From: Tillus elongatus
Lineage: Eukaryota; Arthropoda; Insecta; Coleoptera; Cleridae
Reading direction: 5' to 3'
DNA length: 64,000 nucleotides
Assembly: GCA_964006375.1 (NCBI GenBank)
Contig: OZ023265.1
Location: 13,000,993 to 13,064,992 of the forward strand
Part shown: positions 45,345 to 57,612 of the stretch, piece after piece
Layout: each line of letters starts with the position of its first letter
How positions within the stretch are numbered: position 1 is the stretch's first letter
Program-made: the position numbers and the translations under genes
Notes under the pieces: model-generated
The model's input: the letters and a program-made list of their open reading frames with translations, nothing else
Databases searched by the model: none
What the model was told of the DNA's origin: nothing

Positions 45345-46847
45345 TCTTGCTCTATATGCTCTCTTCTCTTGATACCAGGAAAGCCTCTGGCCTTGACAAG
45401 ATCCCAGAAATTGTTCTCAAAAAATGCGCACCATAACTTGCTCCTGTCCTGACTGGTCTGTTTCAGACATCTTACAATAGAGGCATATTCCCTAGTAACT
45501 GGAAAACTGCTCGAGTACAACCCGTCCCCACGAAGGGATCCAAAGCGCTTCCTAGCAACTACATGCCTATTTCTCTCCTTTCAGTCGTCTCCAAAGTGAT
45601 GGAAAAGTATATAAACACGGAATTACTAAAATTTCTTGGAAAACACAGTCTAATCAACGACAGGCAGTAAGGATTCCGTCAGCGCAGATCAACTGCCGAC
45701 CTCCTTTTCTTTGTCGCCCATTCTTGGAACAAGTCTATGGAACTACACGGTGAATCCCAGATTGTCGCTCTAGACATATCCAAAGCATTCGACCAGGTCT
45801 GATACGCAGCGCTGCTTAATAAACTTCCGGCGTATGACCTACGACCAAAACTCTGTACCTAAACAGCAAATTTCCTCTCTAACCGGAGCATTTCTGTTGT
45901 CGTAGATGGCCATTCCTCTAAATGGTATCCAATTAATGCAGGAGTCCCTCAGTGTTCAGCTTTAGCCCCTACTTTGTTTCTTCTCCACATCAATGACCTC
46001 CCCTCTAGCACATCCAACCCAGTTTACAGTTATGCGGGCGACAGCACTCTCCACTCATATATACAATATTCTAAGCCTGTCTCTTTAGCCTAATTAGATG
46101 AGGATCGCAGACTCATGGAGTGTTCTGCCTCTGTGGATCTCCAAAAAATATTAGACTGGGGAAGTAGAAACCTTGTACAATTCAACTCCAGCAAATCTCA
46201 GTCTTGCTTTCTATCTCATAAGAGATACACCAGCCCTAGGCCCATCACAGTGAACAACCAAGTTATTCAAAGTAATGAGTCCTTTTCACTTGTTGGCATT
46301 TCTGTGGATCGAAGTCTCAATTGGCACCAACATGTCACATCAATTGCAGAAGCGGCTGCTAAGAAATTAGGTTTCCTCTTCCGGGCTAGCAAATACGTTT
46401 CACCAGCTAATCTCTATACCGTATGTATTTCACAAATAAGGCCAAACCTCGATTACTGCTCCCACGTCTGGGGTGCCGCTGCCACTTCTACACTCGCTGC
46501 CCTGGACTCCATTCAGAAGAGAGCTATACGTCTCACCGGTGTCCCTACCCTCACCCAAAGGCTGCCATCCATTGCCCACCGACATGCCGTTAGTGGCCCC
46601 TCTCTCATTTATAGATGTCTGCACAGGAACTGCTCAGAGGAGCTTTCTTTCATAGTTCCTACACCTCCAATAGGTCTACCAGGGGAACAGAGTGAATGCA
46701 CCCTTTTACTGTCCAGGTCACCAGACATAGAACATCTTGTTATGCCCGCTCTTTTGTCCCGAGGACTTCCAAGTTGTGGAATTCCTTGCCGGCACATGTT
46801 TTTCTTCTCATCCGAACCTCCAAACCTTTAAGTCCAGAATTAACAAG
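45345..46847 (+). mobile_element. Family J copy, complete RT region, dead
   Basis: A plus-strand copy from RKASGLDKIPEIVLKKCAP (45375) through the whole RT to the C-terminus, truncated at 46847 before the 3' UTR. Several stops occur in the fingers and palm (for example in DRQ-stop-GFRQRRSTADLL). The catalytic motif reads YAGD instead of YADD (near 46033). The last 238 codons are open. Family H sequence follows immediately. Confidence 0.86.
46115..46831 (+). CDS. Family J RT thumb and C-terminal part
   Basis: A 238-codon open frame, the longest J piece here. It starts after the YAGD site with ECSASVDLQKILDWGSRNLV and FNSSKSQSCFLSHKRYTSPR (the region following the catalytic loop), then FSLVGISVDRSLNWHQHVT, IRPNLDYCSHVWGAAATST and the basic helix QKRAIRLTGVPTLTQRLP. 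It ends with C-terminal sequence shifted out of frame near residue 180. It carries no catalytic residue, and the Met is internal. Confidence 0.75.
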   Translation: MECSASVDLQKILDWGSRNLVQFNSSKSQSCFLSHKRYTSPRPITVNNQVIQSNESFSLVGISVDRSLNWHQHVTSIAEAAAKKLGFLFRASKYVSPANLYTVCISQIRPNLDYCSHVWGAAATSTLAALDSIQKRAIRLTGVPTLTQRLPSIAHRHAVSGPSLIYRCLHRNCSEELSFIVPTPPIGLPGEQSECTLLLSRSPDIEHLVMPALLSRGLPSCGIPCRHMFFFSSEPPNL

Positions 46848-47300
46848 TGAATATTAAGGCTTTGTAAAACACACTTCTTACGACATATCGTCTACGTAGT
46901 TCGTATTTGCTTCAAATTCGTTGTCTGAAAATTGCGAATTTTGACGTTTCAAATCGCGACTTGGACGTTTGAAGAAGAAAAATTATCAAATTTTCAAAAT
47001 CTTTTTTCTGCTACTTCTAGACGTTTTTTCGTCAACAAAACTTAACTGTTGCATGTAATATTCAACTAGTGTTGTTAATCACACAAAATCTCTTGTCCTT
47101 GTGCTTTCCTATGATCACCGTTGGCACCCAATTTTTTTTCTCTTAAAATGCCTATAACTTTTTTTCCTTTTAACTTAGGGATATGAATTTTGGCGCCACT
47201 CACAAAAGGAAGGCGTGTACCAAATTCTATTAAAACCTGTTAGCGATTTGATATCTTAACTCACTTTACAGTTATAAAAAATTTTAAATCGTAAACAGGA
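46848..47300 (-). repeat. Diverged family H fragment
   Basis: Reverse H sequence: AAGGCTTTGTAAAACACA, TTTGACGTTTCAAATCGCGA and the TATAACTTTTTTTCC block. The flank to 47515 is AT-rich and unassigned. Confidence 0.6.
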
Positions 47301-47636
47301 TTTAAGGTATTTTAATTTATTTATTTTTTCTTCTAAATTTATTATACAATAGCACCGGAACCCAATTAATCAAAGTCCGTCAAGCGTCAAAACTTTTAAT
47401 TCCACTGTCTGATTAATTAACTTTTAGATTCATCCGTTTCACTTACAGTTTATCAATTCCATAAAATAATATTCCTCGAACACATTCGTTTTGTCTATTT
47501 GAAAATACAACTTGATTTTAGTGGATTTTCTTATAAAAAAAAATCACTAATGAGGAGACCGCGACTTTTGATTGTAAAAAAATTCTTCAAATGAGCGCAA
47601 ACTAGGACCCCTCAAGCCCATATCCGGGGTCAGTTT

Positions 47637-49318
<1,682 letters not shown>

Positions 49319-49844
49319 ATATCACAACGATAACTCAAAAAATAATGGGCCGATTTTGATCAAATTTGGTACCTTCCTTTCGTAAATGGCTTGGATAGGT
49401 TCGTTAGCCAGGAAAATCGGATAAGGTTTTCGGGGAAAATTTAGGTTTTCTTTCGAAAAGAAATTAATACCTCCCAAAATTAAAAAGCTATGGTAACCAA
49501 ATTTGGTACGCTGGTTTGTCATAAACAGTACCCTCTGTTACAAAATGCAGATCTCTAGGTGAAAAGACAAAAAAATTACAAGCCTCTGATTAAAAAAAAA
49601 GTTGAAACGTCAAAATTGATAATTCCGGTAGTCGTACATTAGTACGCATTAGCTCTTTGTGGGTTAAAAATACGACTCGAAATGACTAACAGGCTCCTAG
49701 ATCTGTGTCTCAGCCGTCACTTTCCTTCATTTCGTTAAAAGAAAAAAAAATCAATTTTAAACAAAAATTGTATGGTGTAAATAATCAAAACGTTAGATGA
49801 GTAATATACTAGAGTATATACCTGTTAGTAGCTACATCTGTCAT

Positions 49845-49926
49845 GTCGAGAATGGCCGAGAGGTAAAGACAGCAGTGTTGATTTAATAATGGACTCCTAT
49901 CACACGCGTTCTAATCTCAGTGACTT
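49845..49926 (+). pseudogene. tRNA-Ser-like sequence or SINE head
   Basis: An A-box-like TGGCCGAGAGG (49853-49863) and a B-box-like GTTCTAATCTC (49908-49918) are spaced as in a tRNA with a long variable arm such as Ser. The acceptor stem does not pair and the anticodon arm is not recognisable, so it is not a working tRNA. A T-rich stretch follows. It could be a tRNA pseudogene or the head of a tRNA-derived SINE. Confidence 0.45.
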
Positions 49927-49989
49927 CACTCAATTTTTTTATTTTTTTTAGTCTTATTTCATGTTAGAATTATCTGATCAGATTGTGTA

Positions 49990-50190
49990 ATTCCGATGAA
50001 TTCTTTTAGTAAGTTTTTGTATGACAAATTTAATTAAGACGAGATGAAAACCTTTAAGACTTAATTCAATTTAAATAACATATCTGGTTGCTTGTTATTG
50101 CGCTCACTTAGTAAAACCGTTCCATACTTAATACAGCCGTAGACTTTTTTCCGTGTCTTCACAAGTGCTTGTTCTTTTCTGCAACCGATT
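49990..50190 (+). repeat. Dispersed repeat shared with 63465-63605
   Basis: The segment AAGACTTAATTCAA...AACCGTTCCATA...TACAGCCGTAGAC...ACAAGTGCTTGTT is repeated at about 63485-63610. Both copies adjoin family H ends. Its identity is unknown. Confidence 0.6.
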
Positions 50191-50475
50191 TCTATTTTAC
50201 CTGGACGCAGAAAATGCGTTATGGTAGCGAATTTTTATAAAAAGTTTCAAATTTCAATAGCTCAATTTGCTATTAACCTAACGTTCGTTGGCCAGGAACC
50301 AGTTTTTCGGGAGCATTTTAAGTTTATCTTCGCAAAATTTTTCTACATTTTCAAACAATAAAGCCATTTTGATGAAATATGGTACATTGTTATTACTATA
50401 TACAGTGGGTGGCCAAATTATTAGTTACACTGTAGTTTCTTTTAATGATTAACATTCAAACACTATTAATGCACT

Positions 50476-50478
<3 letters not shown>

Positions 50479-50564
<86 letters not shown>
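50479..50564. repeat. (TA)n microsatellite inside Tc1 element
   Basis: About 86 bp of TA in the 5' UTR region of the Tc1 element. Confidence 0.95.
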
Positions 50565-50571
<7 letters not shown>

Positions 50572-50863
50572 AATTTATTTCTTCTGCGAGATATTTTGGT
50601 ATTATAATCCTGACAATACTCTTTGACATTTTTTGCTGTGGTAACACTGATTGATGACATGAGAGTGAAGTTGTAGATCTATATCCGTCACTTCCGTGTC
50701 AAATGTGAAAATTGCATTTTGAGGTTATATTGTTCTGAACAGTGCATATGCGTTTCTTGTGCTTTTTGTGTGTAGGACTTTTGAAATAACATTCTGAAAA
50801 TGTAGTTCTGTGTAAATATAGTGCATTCAATTATTCATATTTCAATTTTTGTGTGTGTAAAAA

Positions 50864-52006
50864 ATGGGAAAAACAAAAGATATTCCCCCAGAAAAGATTT
50901 CAGAAATTTCTGCATTATTGAAGCATTCAAATCATTCCCAAAGAAAGATTGCTTCACTTACAGGTGTGAATGTGATGACGGTGAACCGAATAAAAACAAA
51001 ACTTGATAAAAATATACCTCTAGGAAGTCAGAGAACTGGAAAATGTGGACATAAGCGAATCACTACGCCTCGAGATATCCGAAAAATAGGTAACATTTGC
51101 CTGGCTGACAGGAGAAAGTGTACGAAGGAGTTGACGAAAATTATAAATGAAGCCTGCATTACCATTTCTAGCAGAACAACTAGGCGTCGCCTTGTAGAAA
51201 TGGGATTCAAATGCTGCAGACCAGCAAAGAAACCAAAACTGACTCCGGCCATGAAGATTAAACGTTTGGCATGGACTAAGCAACATCGACACATGACGGT
51301 TGCAGACTGGGAAAATGTGAATATTCTGTTTTTGTCTTTAATTTTGGTTCTTTCGGTAATATTTTAATCAGTGTGGTCAATTTGTATTTAATATTTTCTT
51401 TTTGTTCAAGGTTTGCTTCTCAGACGAATATCACATTAAGATGATGATGGATAAATCTTCATTTGTTCGGCGAAGACAGGATAAGAAATATCACCCTAAC
51501 TGTGTTGTCGAGACTATCAAACATCCTCTGAAGATTATGGTATGGTGGTTTAGTATGATATCAGTGGAAGAGGTACAGGAAGCCTTTACATAGTAGTGGG
51601 CATGATGAAACAGGAGCAGTACAAAAAGTATAGGAGACAAGACTGATTCCTCAGATCAGTGAATGGTTTGCTAATCCTTCTGAATGCACTTTTAGGCATG
51701 ATTCCGCTCCTTGTCACAAAAGCTAAATCAGTAACAGCATTCTTGGAGAAGAAACATATCAAAGTTTTGCCTTGGCCGGGCAACTCGCCAGACATGAACG
51801 CCATCGAGGATTCCTCGGAGTCCCTGAAACGGAAAATATCCAAAGAAAACACCAAAAACAAGCAAAATCTCATAGAGGCATTGATTAAAGTTTGGCATCA
51901 TGATGAAGAATTAAAAGAAAATGTAAAAAAATGTATTCAGAGCATGCCAAAAAGGGTTCAAGCTGTAATTGATGCCAAAGGAGGATCTACTAAGGATTGT
52001 ACTTAA
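50864..52006 (+). pseudogene. Tc1 transposase with predicted intron
   Basis: Start chosen at 50864 (AAAATGGGAAAA context, MGKTKDIPPEKISEISALL), which gives the full paired DNA-binding region: a first helix-turn-helix at about residues 10-48 (HSQRKIASLTGVNVMTVNRI) and a second at about 60-120. Exon 1 ends at 51316. GTGAAT at 51317 to TTCAAG at 51410 (94 bp, T-rich, with in-frame stop) behaves as a phase-0 intron: joining gives DWEN-VCFSDEYHIK, the first catalytic Asp motif. Later parts are frameshifted at about 51575, 51650 and 51725. The second Asp is in FRHDSAPCH, and the Glu, 34 residues on, in SPDMNAIE, so DD34E. Inactive by frameshifts. Confidence 0.85.
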
Positions 52007-52185
52007 TATTTCGTACTTTGAATTTTTTTAATAATTTCTGATTTTAAAGAAATTTTCATGCCTGCTTTCTTTAAAAAAAAGACATATTTGTTCTTAAAGA
52101 CATTTTTATGAAAATATACTACCATATTTGCTATTAGAAACATTTTAATGAAAACTCACTTCCATAACGCACTTTCTGCGTCCAG

Positions 52186-54884
52186 GCTTTTCTCTTTAGT
52201 TTTATTGTGTGTATCTGTTACCATGCTACACTAATTGAACATTCTCACATGTGTATATTTCTGTTACGTTCTTCACGGAGTGTTTGTTTTACACAACAAG
52301 TTGCTTTTACACCTTCTAGTGTTAATGGTATCGAATTTCGGTATTATAATTGCCCGAGGACACAAACTCATCAGCATGACTTCCCTCATTTAGCCTCATG
52401 ATAGCAAAGGCGTCGGATGTCTATCATAGACAGTAGCGTATCTAGAAAATTTTGTAGTAATTGATCGAAGAATTTAATACTAACAAGTTTTATTTCCAAA
52501 AGTACTTAAAAAGTCTGGACGCAGCAAGTGCGTTTGTAACGGTTCGAAAAAAAATTTAAGGTGTAACGGTCCAAGAAAAATTTTAAACCCTCGTCACAGA
52601 AGGATAAGATAATCGTTCAAGATATTAAAAAGATATAGGACTTATAAAAGACCGAGTATATTTATTTGGTTGTTAATTGCTAGTGATATCTTACAATTGA
52701 CCTCAAGTGGATCCTAATCCAGACGATAGTGGTTAGTGGGTTTAGTAGTCACCATCACCTATTAAACCCAAACCTAAATTAAATGTTAAGATAAATAAAT
52801 ACTTACTGGTCCTTTAAGTTGCTCTGCCCGAAGTCCTAGATTTATGAGATCCCCAAGTCAGAACACTGTTATAGATAATTTTAGATATCTAGATAAGCGA
52901 TATAAAGAGTCTCAAACTTGCGCCGCTAATAGCTGGAGAAGTTTCATGGAGGGATTGTTGTTCAATTAAACAGATGTTAAAAAAACATAAATACTTAAAT
53001 TTATCGATAAAGGTTATTGGGCAAATAAATCAAATTAATGCTTCTGATAAATCAAAATAAACAATACATTTCACAGAGGAAGAAACAAACATTAAATATC
53101 ATCAGAAAGAAATTAAATATTGCACATGAAAAGAATAATCGATATTGTTACAAGAAATAAACAAATTTTATCTGTTTATACAAGAGAAATCCAGCGTTAC
53201 TCATTACAAATATGAAAAATAAACATTACTTGTTACTACTATTGTTTCTCTGTCAAAACTACTGATTGCCAAAATTTTTAACAAGTTTGAAAGGAATCTC
53301 TAGATACTGTCCCGATCAGGTTGGTTTTATTCTATAAAAGAAATTGACCAAGAGAAGCTCAGTCAATTTCAAAGCCAAATGCTATCTTCTGATTATAAAT
53401 TAAAAATTTGAGATACTTTAAGTTAGATAATTCATTTAACTAAAACACTGATTGATCTTAAATAACACAGGGAAAGTTCTGAATTTACACTATTAGCAAG
53501 ATATTGAAAAATATATATAAAACACAGTTACTTTTAAAAAGCAATCTCACTGATAAAATAAAATCTAATATAATTTCACTGGATTAAAGTTCATATTGCA
53601 AATTGAGTGAGGAATTCTACTTGAAGTATGAAAGTTTGAGAGATCACACACAGATAAATTGTAAAATGACGCACCGAGGCTGCGTTATGTTTAATGTTTA
53701 ATGGCAGCACTTCCAAACACTTGTTGGCTGTTGAAGGTATTACAGGTAGATGTTAAACATCTGCGCCCTAGACAGGCTCTTAGTTTCTCCACAGAGAAAT
53801 GTCAGGAGATAGTGAAAAACATTTCAATGGGTGGTGACCAGATAAACCATTACATACCATTATAATGCAAACGTAGTATGGCTAACTCTTAGTTTGAACC
53901 GACAGCTACTAAGATGACGTAATCGGCAGAAAAATTTATCACGGTTAAAAATATATCGGAAACTATGCAAAATTTACCAACGTTGAAAACTAATTGGCTA
54001 AAGAGATCGAAAAACTTTAGATATGCACTTGAAACTGCGTTGTAAACTTCACTGTACCGGGAGAATAAAGCGTCACTGTTTAGGTTACATTTACTTAAAA
54101 ACGGATTACTAATATTAACGAAAATCGAGATGAAACATTTATTTGCACCCACTGACCATTATTTAAAGCGATATTTACGGTAAAAGATATTAAACCCTTT
54201 TTGGGGTTAAAAAAGTGTCACAGCACTCTTTAAGGTGTTTACTCGTTGCTTGCTGACGCCCAAGTCTCCTCGAAACAAGTATCTACCTCCCTACCTTATT
54301 GACTCTGCCGCGCTTTTTCAACGGTCGCCCGTTACCTCTTTCTAGCTTATTATGTTGGAAGGAGATAGAGCGAAAGATCTACTTTTGACAAAAGACTTCG
54401 CGACCTTGAGCTGGGTACGCCGTCCCCTGAACTCCGCCCTGATACGACAATGGACTCGGTCCAACGTTTATTGGATGAAGGCCTATGACATCATCCTTTA
54501 TCACGAAGCAATAATACGTTTTTCCTCAATAAGAATATTCCGTCTTTTAATATTTGGATTTCAACGTATATTAAAAGGAATGCAGTACAGGTGCTACGAT
54601 ATAAAAGTCGTTAGCGAATTTTCAAAGAAAAAATTTGAAACTAAAACTTGAATTGCTTTTTGGAGATAAAGTAAGCTGTCATTAATTTGGCTCTTTGGGG
54701 TTTCTCTTTAGGTATTTAACGTAGTAACGATGGTATATATACCAGTCCTGAGGACTGCCTGAGTGACTGTTAGGATACTAAGATATTATGTATTTATAAG
54801 AAAGCATGAACTAAATGCATAAGCAATGTAATTATTTGTAAATTAAAAAAAAATATATATAAAAAAGTAATTGTTACACGTTCT
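52186..54884. other. Long AT-rich non-coding stretch
   Basis: No recognisable gene. A family H terminal hairpin alone (AGTCTGGACGCAGCAAGTGC) occurs at 52511-52532. The 99-codon frame at 54352-54651 and the 87-codon frame at 53889 lack family features. 54350-54480 is somewhat GC-richer and unexplained. Confidence 0.4.
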
Positions 54885-54973
54885 GCCAGTGAATTTTCAT
54901 AAAAATGTTTTTAATAGCAAATATGTCTCTGTCATGCAAGCAGGCATCAATCTGGTTACCAGTATAACCTATA
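54885..54973 (-). repeat. Family H end fragment at transposon boundary
   Basis: Reverse H sequence (AGTGAATTTTCATAAAAATG to GGTTACCAGTATAACCTATA) that stops where the next transposon begins, at the TATATA site used in two other copies. Confidence 0.75.
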
Positions 54974-56530
54974 CAGCGTGTTCCTAAATATCATGTACAA
55001 ACAGAACGTGGTAAATCTTTGGGTTATTTCATGACTAAAAGTTCGTATAAACATATAGGTCCGTAAACGCTTTGTTCTTGATGTACAGGGTGTTGACATT
55101 TGAAAAGTATTTTAGTTTTTTTTTTATAGCTCCTGCAAATCTGAAACGTAGGTTATGCTGTAGTGCTTATATCATTGGACGGGCCCAATGAATGTGAGAA
55201 TGTACAGGGGGTTACTTTTTCAGTGGTCGTGTCCCCTTTTCTCCTCCTGATCTTTTTTGCGCTGCGCCTCTGGTAGAATTTAAAATACAGAATAAATTTT
55301 CCGTTTCGTGAACAAACTTTTTGTGTCCTGTAGTTTTTTCGTAACTGCCACCGTTGTTGAGAAAAAAATTAAAATTGATTTTCTTTAATTCGCTAGAGGA
55401 AATTAAAATTTTTAAGAAAAATAAAGCTGGGAGAACAGTTTTTGTAGCAATGCTTTTATTACATTAAGAAAAACTTAAATAATAAACATAACAAATTAGC
55501 GTTACAAAAACTGCTTAAAGTGACCTCCTCCAACCCTTACATATACCTCCGCTCCTCTTGTGATTGATTCCGGTACTCTTTGGAACACCTCCGAAGTGTT
55601 TCTTACGATTTCAAATGCATCTAATATTCCATTAAGTGAATCTTCAACGGGATTCAGTAATGTTTTATACAATAGTGATTTGAGATGCCCTCCATAGGAA
55701 AAATCTATGATATTTAAATCGGGGGACCTAGGCGGCCACCCCGTCCTACCCACTTCTTCTCATACACTTCATTTAACTACTTCTGAGATACAATTGTAAA
55801 ATTGGCCGGGGTGCCATCGTGCATATACCGCATTTGGTTTCGCAGCAAAAGGGGCAACCCTTCGAGTAAGAAAGACAATTCCTGTTGCAAAAAATGGCTG
55901 TAAGTTGACCAGGTAAAAAGAAAGGACCAGTTAAATGATGCCCAATTATACCACCCCTACATTTAATGAAAATTCGTTACCACAATTTCATGTGGATTTT
56001 CTTCCGCCCATATGTGGTTGTTATGAAAATTAGTAATACAATTCCTAAAAAAAAAAAATTACTTCGTCGGTGAAAAAGATTTTACAATCAAAATTGGGGT
56101 TTACTACTAGCCTATTAAGGTACCAATTACAGAAATTAATCCTTGAAGGGAAATCTCTGGGAAGGAGCGCCTGTACCCTCTGAATGTGGTAAGGGTATAG
56201 CAAAGAATTACGCAATGTACGCCAAATAACTCGATGGCTAATATTTAAATGTTCAGAAATTTTTCCGGTACTTGTATCTGGGTGTTCTTCAATTTCATTA
56301 AGAACAGCTTCTTCGTTCCTTGGTGTTCTAACAGTACGTGGTCTACTTGCGTCATTGGTATTCTTAAACGTTCCAGTTTCTAAAAGACGCCTATGAATAT
56401 TTGAGAACATTCGATGATCAGGTAAACATACACGCAAACACAATGTATGATTTCGAAACAGAACTGTCAGAATTAATACAAACAAGAGGCTATGAAAATT
56501 AAGCCAGAGCCTACAAGACAATAAAAAAAA
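54974..56530 (-). mobile_element. Mariner-type element, degenerate transposase
   Basis: It begins CAGCGTGTTCCTAAATATCA next to TA at 54972-54973, inside family H. The minus-strand transposase runs from about 56480 to 55502. 56045-56521 holds the DNA-binding half and the first catalytic Asp (HPDTSTGKISEHLNISHRVI, YPYHIQRVQALLPRDFPSRI, IFFTDEV). A frameshifted middle has MHDGTPANF with the second Asp. 55502-55753 has WPPRSPDLNIIDF with the third, and the tail VGGGHFKQFL. The motifs match the family at 1830-2909. At least three frameshifts are present, and the right end is replaced by the opposing copy. Confidence 0.8.
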
Positions 56531-57612
56531 AATTTCGTGTAGCGAATTTGTATGCGGACATGCAGCTTATTTATGGAGACTCGATACGTGCCGTTCAGAG
56601 GTGGTGTGGTTTACAACGCCAGACGAGCGGCAAAGATATATGCGCAGCGCTACCCAGACCGACAACCTCCATGTTACGGCGTGTTCATAAGAACTCATAA
56701 CGCCTACAGCGCTGGTGGAATGCCTGGCATCGATCGTGTTGATCGAACTGGACGACCGCAAACTGCAGACGACGATGCTGTCCTAAATGCTGTTATCGAA
56801 GAACCTGGTACCTCGACGCGGAAGGTACAGAGACGAACTGGTGTCCCAATTTCTACTACTCATAGAATTTTAAAAAGGTATGGGTACCATCCTTACCATA
56901 TTCAGAGGGTTCAAGTTTTGGAACCGCGTAACTACGCAAAGCGCAAGCGAGTTTGCGAAACTATGTTAAGAAAAATCAGACCAGATCCCAATTTCTTCGA
57001 TAAAGTTATGTGGAGTGGCGAGTCAGCATATAAAAATGATGGATACATGAACCTTCACAGCTTTTATAGTTGTAAAATTGAAAATCCCCACGAGTTCTGA
57101 GAGGATTGGTCCCAGAATCAATTTAAGATAAACTTCTGGGCCGGTAGCTTTAACGAAACACTTTTGGGACCAGTGGAACTGCCTCCTACGTTAAATGGCC
57201 AAAGATAATTGGCGTTTTTACGAAATAATTTGTCAAAACTGCCGGAAAAAAACCCATTGGAACTTCGGAGGAAAATGTGGCTTCAAAATGATGGATGCCC
57301 AGCCCACTATGCCTTAGAAGTAAGGCAATACTAGAATCAGACATACCCGGGCAGGTGGATTGACCGTCTAGGACCTATTTTGTGGCCAGCTCGCTCACCG
57401 GACCTGAATCTACTATACTTTTTTATTGGGGATGCTTAAAAGATAAAGTTTATGAGAAGCCAATAAGAAATCAAGAGGAGCTACGTCAAAGGATCAGAAC
57501 AGCAGCTCAATAAATTTCACGAAGCGGTCTCAGAAGACTAAGAGGATCGTTCCTAAGAGATTGTCGTTTATGTATAAGACAGAATGGCCGTCAATTTGAA
57601 CATCTGTTATGA
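56531..57612 (+). pseudogene. Second mariner-type transposase, opposite strand
   Basis: A plus-strand relative. It starts at about 56540 with ADMQLIYGDSIRAVQR, changes frame, then 56552-57100 reads NARRAAKIYAQRYPDRQPPC, EPGTSTRKVQRRTGVPISTT, YHPYHIQRVQVLEPRNYAKR and FFDKVMWSGESAYKNDGYMN, where the first catalytic Asp motif FTDE is altered to WSGE. After stops come WLQNDGCPAHYAL (second Asp) and RWIDRLGPILWPARSPDLNL. The third Asp has been replaced (LLYFF for PLDFF). It ends at about 57612. It is more decayed than its head-to-head partner and not closely similar to it, so the pair is not an inverted duplication. Confidence 0.8.

Larger units (their letters stand above)
50404..52055 (+). mobile_element. 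Tc1-like (DD34E) transposon, right end lost
   Basis: The left end CAGTGGGTGGCCAAATTATT directly follows TA at 50402-50403. A TA array (50479-50564) has expanded in the 5' non-coding part. The transposase gene lies at 50864-52006. No matching right TIR is present; family H sequence resumes at about 52056 within a deletion. The element cannot move by itself. Confidence 0.85.
50201..52185 (+). repeat. Family H inverted-repeat sub-element alone, split by Tc1
   Basis: The ~300-bp sub-element occurs here without the rest of family H. The left arm CTGGACGCAGAAAATGCGTT begins at 50201, and the right arm (CATAACGCACTTTCTGCGTCCAG) ends at about 52185. The Tc1 element splits it at a TATATA site, and a few tens of bases at the right junction are lost. 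Standing alone, it looks like a MITE. Confidence 0.75.

Noticed and set aside
49845..49926. Functional tRNA-Ser gene
   Set aside because: The acceptor stem cannot pair and the anticodon arm is not recognisable.
54352..54651. 99-codon frame as a host gene
   Set aside because: Composition changes midway from GC-richer to AT-rich, with no recognisable domain or flanking signals.
54740..54780. CCTGAGGACTGCCTGAG... as another hammerhead-like motif
   Set aside because: No GAAA and no stem II of useful length follow the CTGAGGA.
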